Source: Gammaproteobacteria bacterium (GTDB lineage: Bacteria; Pseudomonadota; Gammaproteobacteria; Pseudomonadales; Azotimanducaceae). From it: 64,000 nucleotides of DNA. Below are positions 9,278 to 17,794 of this stretch, in pieces (the stretch's first letter is position 1; each line of letters begins with the position of its first letter). The notes beneath the pieces were generated by a model. It searched no databases, had not been told where the DNA came from, and saw nothing but the letters and a program-made list of their open reading frames with translations. The translations under genes were made by a program, and so were the position numbers. The stretch is taken from contig JAPOXV010000026.1 of NCBI GenBank assembly GCA_026706935.1, forward strand, positions 835,721-899,720, in the 5' to 3' direction.

Positions 9278-10300
9278 GTGACTATCCAAACAGATTCAGT
9301 GATTGTTGGCGCAGGCCCGTGCGGATTGTTTCAAGTATTTGAATTAGGTTTACTTGGACTGGACGCGCACGTGGTCGATGCATTGGATGTCATTGGAGGA
9401 CAGTGTGCCGAACTGTACCCTGATAAGCCGATCTACGACATACCGGGCATCCCAGTCTGTGACGCGCAAGAGCTCGTCGAAAAGCTCAATGAACAGATTA
9501 AGCCGTTCAGTCCACAGTATCACTTGTCCCAGCAAGTAACCAAGGTGGAACCTATTGACGAGTTGCTATTCTCTGTTGAAACGAGTGCTGGAACTCAGTT
9601 TGAGACTAAGTCAGTCATCGTTGCAGGCGGCGTGGGTTCATTTGAGCCACAACCTTTACGCGTTGACGGCGTTGAAGCGTTGATCGATAAACAGGTTTTC
9701 TATCGCGTCAAGGATCCTTCCCGATTTGAGAAGCGCCATTTGATCGTATTGGGAGGCGGCGATTCGGCGTTTGATTGGACCAACGAGTTGGCTGAACGAG
9801 CTGCGAGTCTTACATTGATTCATCGGAGTGACCGCTTTAGAGCTGCTGATGCGTCGGTCGCAACCATGAGATCACTTGAAACAGCTGGTAAGGTTTCGTT
9901 CCATATCGGGAACGTGACCGGATTAGAAATGGATGGTAACACGCTACGACGTGCGGTAGTGACTCATCCTGACAAGTCGATCTCTCAAATGGACTTAGAT
10001 GATCTACTCGTTTTTTTCGGTCTATCACCTAATCTTGGTCCAATCGCCGATTGGGGTTTAGAACTGGATCGAAAGCAGATTACGGTGGATACGGAAAAAT
10101 TCGAGACGAATGTTCCTGGAATCTACGCAGTTGGTGATATTGCGACGTATCCAGGTAAGAAGAAACTCATCCTGTCTGGATTTCATGAGGCCGCACTTGC
10201 GGCGTTTGCGATTAAAGCCCGAATTAATCCGGATGAAAAGGTTTACCTGCAATACACAACGACTAGCCCGATCATGCACGAGCGTCTTGGGGTTAACTAA
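9278..10300 (+). CDS. Ferredoxin--NADP(+) reductase type 2 (thioredoxin-reductase-like flavoprotein)
   Basis: Two-dinucleotide-binding-domain flavoprotein, about 340 residues. The FAD-binding loop VGAGPCGLFQVFELG is near residues 10-24, VIGGQCAELYPDKPIYDIPG (about 38-57) is a signature of the type 2 ferredoxin/flavodoxin-NADP reductase subgroup, and a second Rossmann loop LGGGDSAFDW is at about 158-167. The redox-active CxxC of thioredoxin reductase is absent. The C-terminal YAVGDIATYPGKKKLILSGFHEAALAA closes the FAD site. It starts with GTG at 9278. The electron partner cannot be read from the sequence. Confidence 0.85.
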   Translation: MTIQTDSVIVGAGPCGLFQVFELGLLGLDAHVVDALDVIGGQCAELYPDKPIYDIPGIPVCDAQELVEKLNEQIKPFSPQYHLSQQVTKVEPIDELLFSVETSAGTQFETKSVIVAGGVGSFEPQPLRVDGVEALIDKQVFYRVKDPSRFEKRHLIVLGGGDSAFDWTNELAERAASLTLIHRSDRFRAADASVATMRSLETAGKVSFHIGNVTGLEMDGNTLRRAVVTHPDKSISQMDLDDLLVFFGLSPNLGPIADWGLELDRKQITVDTEKFETNVPGIYAVGDIATYPGKKKLILSGFHEAALAAFAIKARINPDEKVYLQYTTTSPIMHERLGVN

Positions 10301-10452
10301 TCTCAATACGTCGCTTCTTCATTAGCTTACTCGAGCGAACTAGCGAAACGGCGCGACGGACGATTCGTGCGTGCAACCGGCTTCTCGGTTACTCTTTTTG
10401 CTTCCTTGTTCTTCAAAGTAGCGTCCCTGCACTTGCCAACGAGAGCATCCAG

Positions 10453-11586
10453 ATGAATTTGGGCAAACTCGAAGCTCTGAAGCCCGTTATGCAAGGTTGG
10501 ATCGATTCCAAGACATTACCTAATGCAGCCGTGATGGTGTTATTTCGCGGTGAGAGTGTGTTTGAGCATCACGTTGGAACGCTCGATCTTGAGCTTGGCA
10601 CTACCGTGCGCCCCGATTCACTTTACCGCATCTACTCGATGACTAAACCGGTCGCGGCAGTGGCTGCGATGATGTTGGTCGAGGATGGCAAGCTAGCACT
10701 CGATGATCCCATCGCAAACGTGCTACCGGAGTTTAGCGACCTCGAAGTATTGGTTGGTGACGTGAAAATGCCAGCAAGACCGATGACTTTGCGACATTTA
10801 CTATCCCATAGCTCCGGTCTCACGTACGGCTACTACGGTGATACCGCAATCGATCGCCTTTATCGCGAAAGAGAATTAATCGACGACTGGGACTACCTTG
10901 TACCAACAACACACGATTTAGTCGTTGGACTCGGGGCGTTGCCACTGTTGTTCCAACCTGGTGAACGGTTTCACTACAGTTTCGCGTCTGACGTGGTGAG
11001 TGAGATCGTGGCGCGTGTCAGTGGTATGCGGTTTGATCACTACCTGACGCAATCGCTTTGGCAACCTTTAGGCATCGAAGATGCTTTCTTCGACGTACCG
11101 GAAAGTGAATTGGCACGTTTTGGAACAAATCAGTACCCCCATCGAAACGATGTGTTTCCGATTCAAGACACACCGCGAGTCGATCCAGAGTTTCGTGACG
11201 TAACGTTCATTTCAGGTGGTGGTGGATTGGTCATGTCGATTAAAGACTTCGGTAAGTTCGCTCAGTCCATCTTGAATGGCTTAGAAGGTCGTGACGATGC
11301 CGTACTGCAAAAGTCGACGATCCAGGAAATGTTGAAGAACCAGCTGAGTGCCGAATCTGATGAATTCCAATACGGTCTCGGATTTGGCATTCGCAAACGC
11401 CCGGATCCTTTTGATCAAACGCAGGTAATCAACACTTATTACTGGGGCGGTGCTGCCGGAACATCGTTCTGGATAGATCCTGATCACGCACTCGTCGTCG
11501 TGTTCTTTACACAACTTATCGGCGCACCAAACGAGCCCGTTAATGAACTAGCGACAGCAATCTACGATGCTGTTGAGCGACATTGA
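10453..11586 (+). CDS. Beta-lactamase-family serine hydrolase (class C / EstB-like)
   Basis: Penicillin-binding-protein-fold serine hydrolase of 377 residues. The catalytic SxxK is the SMTK of RIYSMTKPVAAVAAMML (about residue 63) and the general-base tyrosine is probably in FHYSFASDVV (about 175-184). The third motif region is near YYWGGAAGTSFWIDP (about 334-348). I see no signal peptide, so the protein is probably cytoplasmic and more likely an esterase or amide hydrolase than an antibiotic resistance enzyme. Substrate is not predictable from the sequence. It stands between the flavoprotein and the DUF35/thiolase pair without overlap. Confidence 0.8.
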   Translation: MNLGKLEALKPVMQGWIDSKTLPNAAVMVLFRGESVFEHHVGTLDLELGTTVRPDSLYRIYSMTKPVAAVAAMMLVEDGKLALDDPIANVLPEFSDLEVLVGDVKMPARPMTLRHLLSHSSGLTYGYYGDTAIDRLYRERELIDDWDYLVPTTHDLVVGLGALPLLFQPGERFHYSFASDVVSEIVARVSGMRFDHYLTQSLWQPLGIEDAFFDVPESELARFGTNQYPHRNDVFPIQDTPRVDPEFRDVTFISGGGGLVMSIKDFGKFAQSILNGLEGRDDAVLQKSTIQEMLKNQLSAESDEFQYGLGFGIRKRPDPFDQTQVINTYYWGGAAGTSFWIDPDHALVVVFFTQLIGAPNEPVNELATAIYDAVERH

Positions 11587-11682
11587 GAGTGAGAGCGGAC
11601 CGCAACATATTGTTACGTCTGGTGAAATAGCATCAAGCGATATCCGCTAAAATCACGGGTAGCCGATTGCTAAGAGGGAAGG

Positions 11683-12096
11683 ATGTCGGACGGACCATTA
11701 CCAGTTGTTAGTTACCTCAAGATGCCCGAAGGTGGGGAACCCTACCTTGAAGGACATCGTTGTGACGTATGCGGTGCGGTCTTTCTTGGCGAGCGGCGCC
11801 ACTGTTCAAAGTGTGGTGCGCGTGACTCGATGTCAACATTTCAACTATCCAATCGGGGTACCCTCTACTCGTACTCTATCGTTCATCGTTCTTTTCCTGG
11901 AATCGACGTGCCGTATATTTCGGCAATTGTCGATCTGGAGGGAGGCGGAACGATCAAGGGAAACTTAATCGGAATCGAAGCGGACCCGGAGAAGATCAGT
12001 TTCGGGATGCCGGTTGAGGTGGTATTCGATGACGCACTCGGTCGAAAGGACGCAGATGGAAACAGCTACCTTTCGTATTTTTTTAAACCTGCTTAG
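11683..12096 (+). CDS. DUF35 OB-fold / zinc-ribbon acyl-CoA-associated protein
   Basis: Small 137-residue partner protein with an N-terminal rubredoxin-like zinc ribbon (Cys pairs in CDVCGAVFLG and CSKCGA, about residues 28-45) and a C-terminal OB-fold. DUF35 proteins usually sit beside SCP2-type thiolases or acyl-CoA dehydratases and form a complex with them. Here the thiolase gene starts 13 bp downstream after a good AGGAGAG ribosome site, which fits. Exact acyl substrate unknown. The window contains a second such pair at 37191-38796. Confidence 0.85.
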   Translation: MSDGPLPVVSYLKMPEGGEPYLEGHRCDVCGAVFLGERRHCSKCGARDSMSTFQLSNRGTLYSYSIVHRSFPGIDVPYISAIVDLEGGGTIKGNLIGIEADPEKISFGMPVEVVFDDALGRKDADGNSYLSYFFKPA

Positions 12097-12109
12097 CTAG
12101 GAGAGAGTA

Positions 12110-13255
12110 ATGGCAGACGCTTACGTAGTCGGCGTAGACATGATCAAGTTCGGTCGGTTTCCAGAGAAATCCGTGCCTCAACTCGGTGCTGAAGCCGCGT
12201 TGCTCGCGCTAGATGACTGTGGATTGACCGTCAAGGATATGCAAGCCTTGTATTGCGGAAATCTCAACCAAGCGAGCGGCATGGTAGGTCAGCGCCTCTT
12301 GCAGGAGATCGGCCAAACGGGTATACCGGTCGTCAATGTTTCGAATGCATGTGCGACAGGGGCGACAGCATTTCGGGAAGCATGGATGTCGGTGAAAGCA
12401 GATGTCTATGACATCGTGCTCGCTGTTGGTGTTGAACAGATGGGTAAAGGTCTGCTGGGCGGCGGAGGCGGCTCGAAAGGGATATCCAAGGAAGGATTGC
12501 TTGGATCCGGTACGATGCCATCGGTTTTCGCTGAAGCCGGATTGGAACATACCCGAAATCACGGCACGACGTTTGAGCAATTCGCGAAGGTCTCGGTGAA
12601 GAATCATCACCACTCGACGATGAACGCGAAGGCGATGTACCAGATCGAGACGCCACTCGAAGTGGTTATGAACGCAGAGATGATCTCGTATCCGAATACC
12701 AAACTGATGTGTTCGGTCAACGTCGATGGATCGGCCGCAGCGGTGATCGCGTCAGAACAAAAAGCCCGTGAGCTTGGGCTGATGGATCGAGCGATCAAAG
12801 TTCGCGCTTCAGTGCTGACTTCTGACCCTTGGCAAGAACGCGATCTCGTAATGCCAGACGTGAATTCGTGCACACGAATGGCATCGAAAGCCGCATATGA
12901 AATGGCGGGGGTTGGGCCCGAAGACCTTGACTTAGTCGAGCTCCACGATTGCTTCGCAACGGCTGAGATTCTGCACTATGAGAATTTAGGACTCTGCGAA
13001 GAAGGTGAAGCGGGTCGACTGATCGACGATGGCGACGTCGAGTTAGGTGGACGGGTTCCAGTTAATGTCTCAGGCGGCTTGCTCTCGAAGGGACACCCCT
13101 TGGGAGCGACCGGAATCGCGAACATCTATGAGGTGAGTACCCATCTACGTGGCGAAGCGGGTCGACGTCAAGTCGAAGATGCCAAAATCGGCTTAACGCA
13201 CGTGATTGGCCTCGGTAGTGCATGTGGAATACACATTCTCGAGAAGGCTGCTTAA
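12110..13255 (+). CDS. SCP2/lipid-transfer-type thiolase (acetyl-CoA acetyltransferase family)
   Basis: Thiolase-fold enzyme of 381 residues. The nucleophile Cys is visible in VSNACATGATAFREA (about residues 77-91), the catalytic His-containing loop in SKGHPLGATG (about 325-334) and the second Cys in LGSACGIHIL near the C-terminus. ELHDCFAT (about 286-293) is typical of the SCP2 branch, so it should be catalytically competent in Claisen condensation or thiolysis of acyl-CoA. It is preceded by its DUF35 partner and followed by a strong terminator. No beta-oxidation genes are adjacent. Confidence 0.88.
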   Translation: MADAYVVGVDMIKFGRFPEKSVPQLGAEAALLALDDCGLTVKDMQALYCGNLNQASGMVGQRLLQEIGQTGIPVVNVSNACATGATAFREAWMSVKADVYDIVLAVGVEQMGKGLLGGGGGSKGISKEGLLGSGTMPSVFAEAGLEHTRNHGTTFEQFAKVSVKNHHHSTMNAKAMYQIETPLEVVMNAEMISYPNTKLMCSVNVDGSAAAVIASEQKARELGLMDRAIKVRASVLTSDPWQERDLVMPDVNSCTRMASKAAYEMAGVGPEDLDLVELHDCFATAEILHYENLGLCEEGEAGRLIDDGDVELGGRVPVNVSGGLLSKGHPLGATGIANIYEVSTHLRGEAGRRQVEDAKIGLTHVIGLGSACGIHILEKAA

Positions 13256-13335
13256 ACACCGCTGACAGGTTATTTGGTCACCGATGAGTAGATGAACTTA
13301 ACTTGTCGAAATCGTAAGTAGCTAAGTAGCAGCGA

Positions 13336-13367
13336 CGCCGCTCGTCTAACGATGAGCGGCGTTTTTT
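13336..13367 (+). terminator. Rho-independent terminator after the thiolase gene
   Basis: A GC-rich hairpin CGCCGCTCGTC / GATGAGCGGCG (one mismatch next to the TAAC loop) is followed directly by a run of six T. It lies about 80 bases after the thiolase stop and just before the phosphodiesterase start, separating the two transcription units. Confidence 0.85.
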
Positions 13368-13378
13368 GTGGTGGTTGA

Positions 13379-13864
13379 ATGAAGATCGGTGTTGTTTGTG
13401 ACACGCACAACAACGTAAAAAACGTAATCCAAATTGTTGAGTTGTTCAACGAAGCCAAGGTGGATCGCGTTATCCACACCGGAGATATCACGAAGGGCAC
13501 GACACTCGACTTATTCGGTGCCTTAGATTGTCGGTTGTACGGTGTATTCGGTAATAACGATTTAGAGCGAGAGGGTTTAGAAGATTCAATTACGCGCCAT
13601 CACTTCGTTTTTCAGGATCCGCCGCTAAGGCTTCGTTGGCATGGGCGGTCGATATTGGTCGTGCACGACCCGGCAACGCTAGTTCAGATAGATTTAGACG
13701 ATTCGGAGCTGGTTCTGCACGGACATACGCATTTACTAAGAGAGGAGCGGTCCGTTGAACGCTTGATATTTAATCCTGGTGAGTGCGCTGGGCAGATGGT
13801 CGGCCACAACGCAATCGGGGTGGTGGACCTGACCAATCTCGAAGTTGAGCTACTGAAGTTCTAG
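13379..13864 (+). CDS. YfcE/MJ0936-family metallophosphoesterase
   Basis: Calcineurin-like phosphodiesterase of 161 residues. Metal-binding motifs appear in order: GVVCDTHNN (variant of GDxH, residues 4-12), HTGDIT (about 34-39), GNND (about 58-61), VVHDP near 97 and VLHGHTHLL (about 116-124). Family members hydrolyse phosphodiesters in vitro, but physiological substrates are generally unknown. A terminator directly upstream suggests its own promoter. Convergent with the DUF1499 gene. Confidence 0.85.
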   Translation: MKIGVVCDTHNNVKNVIQIVELFNEAKVDRVIHTGDITKGTTLDLFGALDCRLYGVFGNNDLEREGLEDSITRHHFVFQDPPLRLRWHGRSILVVHDPATLVQIDLDDSELVLHGHTHLLREERSVERLIFNPGECAGQMVGHNAIGVVDLTNLEVELLKF

Positions 13865-13908
13865 CGATTGATATAGGCGCTACGGGATCGTGTCCCATTA
13901 CCGACGAC

Positions 13909-14649
13909 TTACTGTTCGCCTAATTTTTCGGCTAAATCTGCTAAGAACGCTCGGATACGCTCGGCATTCTTACCAAGGTCAGTCTGTCCGATCCGAGAGA
14001 CTGAGTGTAAGTCGACGGTCGCAGAATCCCCCTCGACGTTTTCTCGAACTCGAACAACGACGTCATCCTTATACCCGAACCAGAAGGTCGTAGCAGTCGC
14101 TTCAATCGTGCCTTCTTGTTCGTTTTGTGTGACGATCTCCCATCCGCTTTCTTGCACCAACGCGAGAGCCGCCGAGTACACGCTATCTTTGCTTGAGTTT
14201 AGGACCAGAGACTGAATGTCGTCGTATGCGCCCTTGTGTAACTCCTTTTTCCGCTCGTCTAGCTCAACTGGGTTCGACATCTCGCCTCGAAGGGCGACTA
14301 CCGCTTGCGAGAATACAGGAGGGTCAACGAGATCTGTAGAAATGTTGTGGGCGACGGGATGCGTAGTTGATTTGTTGTGTAGAATGGCAGCATAACCAGC
14401 CAAACAAAAACAGATCACGAATGCGACGAACATTGTGAAGAGGCCATACGGCTGTTTACGTAGCACGGAGACGAACAGAGTTCCCACTGTCACTAACGCA
14501 ACCAGTACGCTCAACGCAAATCCGACTAACACGAGCATGCTGCTTACGCCGAATGAGGTTACGCCGAACTTATGAAGCCAAGCGCCTCCGATCGCTAGTA
14601 CAAGACATGTAATAGCGCTATAGAGAAGAATCCGAACCCATGTCCGCAT
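13909..14649 (-). CDS. Membrane protein with DUF1499 domain
   Basis: 246-residue protein with three or four N-terminal membrane helices (about residues 6-108), then a soluble part. That part has the DUF1499 signature: PPVFSQAVVALR (about 130-141), a DSVYSAALALVQESGWEIV segment (about 175-193), TIEATATTFWFGYKDDVVVRV (about 202-222) and SVSRIGQTDLGKNAERIRAFL (about 233 to near the end). Function of DUF1499 is unknown. It is divergent from nothing obvious, and lies upstream of no clear operon partner. Confidence 0.75.
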   Translation of the reverse strand: MRTWVRILLYSAITCLVLAIGGAWLHKFGVTSFGVSSMLVLVGFALSVLVALVTVGTLFVSVLRKQPYGLFTMFVAFVICFCLAGYAAILHNKSTTHPVAHNISTDLVDPPVFSQAVVALRGEMSNPVELDERKKELHKGAYDDIQSLVLNSSKDSVYSAALALVQESGWEIVTQNEQEGTIEATATTFWFGYKDDVVVRVRENVEGDSATVDLHSVSRIGQTDLGKNAERIRAFLADLAEKLGEQ

Positions 14650-14729
14650 AGTGGTGTCTACTAGTCGATCAACGTGTTGAGGCGTCGATTATCCATTCAA
14701 GTAGTCTCGTTGACCGAGAAAAAGCGCAC

Positions 14730-15803
14730 CTACTTTGATCTCGCGTTCGATCCTCGCCCGTTGCCTAACGCTTCAGCTGTTGGGTCAGGAGAAACGAGTT
14801 TTTCGGTGTTCCCACTACGCATTTTTTGAACTCTTTCGTTGATCTTCCGCGAGGAAGTCACGACCTCGTCTGTTTTGTTCAAGACTGACGTTAGACGTTT
14901 CTGAAAGTCCTCAGTTCTTTGTTGAAGTCGTTCCGCGTCTTTTGCGATTTCAGCAAGACCCTTTAACACTTCTTCAGCTGCTCGTTGAACGTTCATCGTG
15001 TTCACAACAGATCGAATAGTGTTCAGAGCAGCCATCAGCGTTGATGGTGAGACGATATACACGCGTCGTTTGTGAGAGATATCCGTTACTGATGGGCTAG
15101 ACGAGTAGATTTCTGCGAAGATCGCTTCGGATGGGACAAACATTAATGCAAACTCCGACGTAACGTCGGGAATGATGTATTTATCTGCAATGTCACCGAT
15201 CAAACGCTTTATTTCTTTCTCAAACTGTTTTCGTGCATCGCTCTGATCGTTTGGTGTTGAGGCATCGGTAATGTTTCGATACAGCTCACTAGGAAACTTC
15301 GCATCAATTCCAATCGGACCCGGTGGGTCTGGAAGTTTCAAAAAGCAGTCGAATGTCACGTAACTCCCGTCGCGTCTATCCTCGCGATGTTGAAACGCGT
15401 ATAGCTCAACCGGTAGCGCGGTCGTCACTATGTCCTTCAGTTGACTTTCGCCAAATAAACCTCGCTTGTTTGGGTTATCGAATATGCGCTTCACTCCGGA
15501 CACGCTTTCGTTCAGGTCGCTCACACTCTTCTTAACGCTGTCTTTAAATTCAGAAATCGCTACTAGCCGTTCGCGTACATTCGCTATTAATTCAGTGTTC
15601 TCTTTGTTCCGTGCTGCCGCTTCCTCACGACCTTTGCTAAGACCTAAATCGAGTGCTTGACGAAGCGTTTCAGCATCGGATTTTTGTCGTTGATCCATGT
15701 CGTTGAGTGTTCGGACGAGATGATTCCGTGTAGTCACTGTGTAGATTAAAAGACCAATCGCAAGTAAACCTCCCACAATTAGTACGACATATAGTGGATC
15801 CAC
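14730..15803 (-). CDS. rmuC: DNA recombination protein RmuC
   Basis: RmuC limits recombination at inverted repeats and is thought to be a nuclease-fold protein. The 357-residue product has an N-terminal membrane anchor (about residues 4-24), a long coiled coil (about 30-100) and then the RmuC core. Recognisable core segments are NKRGLFGESQLKDIV (about 112-126), the GPIGIDAKFPSELY segment (about 163-176) with the nuclease-like D-x-K, MFVPSEAIFAEI (about 222-233) and SPSTLMAALNTI (about 253-264). Slightly shorter than the E. coli protein. Confidence 0.9.
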   Translation of the reverse strand: MDPLYVVLIVGGLLAIGLLIYTVTTRNHLVRTLNDMDQRQKSDAETLRQALDLGLSKGREEAAARNKENTELIANVRERLVAISEFKDSVKKSVSDLNESVSGVKRIFDNPNKRGLFGESQLKDIVTTALPVELYAFQHREDRRDGSYVTFDCFLKLPDPPGPIGIDAKFPSELYRNITDASTPNDQSDARKQFEKEIKRLIGDIADKYIIPDVTSEFALMFVPSEAIFAEIYSSSPSVTDISHKRRVYIVSPSTLMAALNTIRSVVNTMNVQRAAEEVLKGLAEIAKDAERLQQRTEDFQKRLTSVLNKTDEVVTSSRKINERVQKMRSGNTEKLVSPDPTAEALGNGRGSNARSK

Positions 15804-15963
15804 TGAATTTCCTCTCTAACAACTCGCGAAATCTTAAATCGTTTCGTCAACGTCACCAACTTTAAATGAATCAGCATTAGTTTGGTTCAGTCTACTGAGA
15901 CATCTACAATTCTGCCGCCCTTCGCGGGTCCACCCGTATCTGTTCCGATCTTCGAGCTGTTCC

Positions 15964-17325
15964 TTGACTGCACAAAACATGGACGAGTTAGTCGCACTTT
16001 GCAAGCGACGAGGTTTTCTTTTCCAATCAAGTGAAATCTATGGTGGACTTCAGGGTGCCTACGATTACGGCCCACTCGGGGTTGAGCTAAAGAACAACCT
16101 AAAAGCCGCCTGGTGGTCGGCCATGGTGCACGAACGTGACGACATCGAAGGACTTGACGCATCGATTCTTACGCATCGTTCGGTATTGCACTATTCGGGT
16201 CACGAAGAAACGTTTACCGATCCGCTCGTGGATTGTCGCTCGTGCAAGAAGCGGTCGCGAGCGGACCACATAGTCGATGGCAAGTGTCCATACTGCGGCT
16301 CAACTTCACTTACGGAACCTCGCCCTTTCAATCTGATGTTCAAGACATCGATTGGTCCTGTTGAGGATGGCGACAACATCGCATATTTACGACCGGAAAC
16401 CGCCCAAGCTATTTTCACGAACTTCAAGAATGTTGTGGATTCGACGTCGCGACAGCTGCCGTTCGGGATCGCGCAGATTGGGAAGGCATTCCGAAACGAA
16501 ATAACGCCTCGGAACTTTATTTTTCGTGTCCGCGAATTCGAGCAAATGGAGCTTGAGTTCTTTGTTCAGCCTGGTACAGATGAAGCATGGCATCAAACAT
16601 GGGTGGAAAATCGTCTCGAGTGGTGGCGTGAGCAAGGTGTGAGCTCAAACCACCTTTCGTGCTATGACGTACCGAAGGAGGAATTAGCGCATTATTCAAA
16701 GGCGACGATCGACATCATGTATCGATTTCCGCACGGGGTAGAAGAGCTTGAAGGTGTTGCGAACAGAACCGACTTCGATCTTGGGTCTCATACTAAACAA
16801 CAGGACGACCTCAGCATCAAAGCGCACGTACAACCGAACACCGATTCGACAGCGAAACTCGCACTGCAAGATAAAGAAACCAATCAATGGATTGTTCCAT
16901 ACGTGATTGAACCGTCCGCGGGTGTTGATCGAGGCGTTCTCGCGGTACTGAACGAGGCGTACTCCGTTGAGCAGTTAGATGATGGAAAGGAACGTACCGT
17001 ACTCCATCTACCTGCTCATCTCGCACCGATTAAAGCCGCTGTAATACCACTCAAACGCAACCATGAAGAGATCGTGTCGAAGGCACAGTCACTTCGCAGC
17101 GACTTGCAAAAACTCGGACTGGGTCGCATCTTCTTTGAGAACAGCGGAAACATCGGAAAGAGCTACCGGAAACATGACGAAGTTGGTACGCCATTTTGTC
17201 TCACGATTGATTTTGAAACGCTCGAAACAGATACAGTAACAATTCGAGACCGTGATTCGATGACGCAGATTCGGCTATCGACCGCAGAATTACCTGGTTA
17301 TCTTGCGACCAATTTAAGTAACTAA
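15964..17325 (+). CDS. glyS: Glycine--tRNA ligase, single-chain (dimeric, class II) type
   Basis: Charges tRNA-Gly. The 453-residue protein is the single-polypeptide alpha2 type, shared with eukaryotes, archaea and many Gram-positives. It starts [20 protein letters not shown] and contains a Cys4 zinc insert (C..C at DCRSCKK, C..C at CPYCGS, about residues 92-115). It then has [19 protein letters not shown] and [20 protein letters not shown] (class II motif 2), and ends with an anticodon-binding HGTP-type domain ([12 protein letters not shown]). It is not the GlyQ+GlyS heterotetramer usual in gammaproteobacteria. The start is TTG 15964 or ATG 15979. The intron-bearing tRNA follows 62 bases later. 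Confidence 0.93.
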   Translation: MTAQNMDELVALCKRRGFLFQSSEIYGGLQGAYDYGPLGVELKNNLKAAWWSAMVHERDDIEGLDASILTHRSVLHYSGHEETFTDPLVDCRSCKKRSRADHIVDGKCPYCGSTSLTEPRPFNLMFKTSIGPVEDGDNIAYLRPETAQAIFTNFKNVVDSTSRQLPFGIAQIGKAFRNEITPRNFIFRVREFEQMELEFFVQPGTDEAWHQTWVENRLEWWREQGVSSNHLSCYDVPKEELAHYSKATIDIMYRFPHGVEELEGVANRTDFDLGSHTKQQDDLSIKAHVQPNTDSTAKLALQDKETNQWIVPYVIEPSAGVDRGVLAVLNEAYSVEQLDDGKERTVLHLPAHLAPIKAAVIPLKRNHEEIVSKAQSLRSDLQKLGLGRIFFENSGNIGKSYRKHDEVGTPFCLTIDFETLETDTVTIRDRDSMTQIRLSTAELPGYLATNLSN

Positions 17326-17387
17326 GCGCTTGTTGGATTGGATTACCCAAGAAATCCTTGTTCGACATCTCTTAAACTTCCGAGCAC

Positions 17388-17727
17388 GGGCCTATAGCTC
17401 AGTTGGTTAGAGCCGTGGACTCATCAGAATGGTGCGCTGTCGACGTGAGTCGTCAGATGAACGGGATGAACTCAGGGAAACCTAAAGCAGACACCAGTCG
17501 GTTATGGCAATCCTGAGCCAAGCCGAGAGTACACTCTCGGAAGGTGCAGAGACTACCTGAGAACTGACTGCAGATTGCGGTCAAGTGTTCTTAATAACAG
17601 GCGTTTGAGCGTCCCGCGCCCTAGGCTAGGGTGGTGAGATAGTCCGCGCTGGGTGGAAACACTCAGATGTCCGCGTTGCGGATCGTGAATCCATTGGTCC
17701 CAGGTTCGAGTCCTGGTGGGCCCACCA
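17388..17727 (+). tRNA. tRNA-Ile(CAU), interrupted by a group I intron; exons 17388-17424 and 17688-17727
   Basis: Joining the exons gives a complete cloverleaf. The acceptor stem is GGGCCTA/TGGGCCC (one terminal mismatch-type pair), with D arm GCTC..GAGC and anticodon stem GTGGA/TCCAT. The loop CTCATAA has anticodon CAU, and the T arm is CCAGG-TTCGAGT-CCTGG; discriminator A and an encoded CCA follow. The body is that of the minor isoleucine tRNA2, whose C34 is modified to lysidine by TilS to read AUA, rather than initiator or elongator methionine tRNA. The interruption lies between U36 and A37. AUA decoding in this organism would therefore depend on splicing, unless another copy exists elsewhere. 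Confidence 0.93.
17425..17687 (+). other. Group I intron (263 nt, IC3-like, no ORF) in the tRNA-Ile(CAU) anticodon loop
   Basis: The 5' exon ends in U (17424) and the intron ends in G (17687), as self-splicing group I introns require. P1 can form from exon CAU plus CA with UGGUG (17430-17434), placing a U-G wobble at the splice site. The conserved core elements are all visible in order: CTCAGGGAAACCTAAA (P/P4 side), AATCCTGAGCC (Q), GGTGCAGAGACTA (R/P7) and GATAGTCC (S/P7'). Further elements are a P6-type hairpin CCGAGAG-TACA-CTCTCGG, a P2-like stem with a GTGA loop and a P9-like stem with a GAAA tetraloop. The core closely resembles the cyanobacterial tRNA-Leu and Azoarcus tRNA-Ile(CAU) introns. 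No homing endonuclease ORF fits inside. Confidence 0.92.
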
Positions 17728-17731
17728 AATA

Positions 17732-17761
17732 AAAACGGCGATGTGTTGCATCGCCGTTTTT
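17732..17761. terminator. Bidirectional terminator between tRNA-Ile and rpoD
   Basis: AAAACGGCGATG (17732-17743) pairs perfectly with CATCGCCGTTTT across a TGTTG loop, flanked by an A run on one side and a T run on the other. It begins 5 bases after the tRNA CCA end and can also end the - strand transcript of the sigma gene that stops at 17795. Confidence 0.9.
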
Positions 17762-17794
17762 GTTACGATCGACTGATTTTGTCTTCAGTCGGTG

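Noticed and set aside
10453-11586. Antibiotic-resistance beta-lactamase
   Set aside because: No signal peptide and only the generic SxxK-fold motifs; more likely an esterase-like hydrolase.
17388-17727. Reading the split tRNA as tRNA-Met because of anticodon CAU
   Set aside because: Acceptor and T-arm sequence match the minor isoleucine tRNA2 type, not initiator or elongator methionine tRNA.
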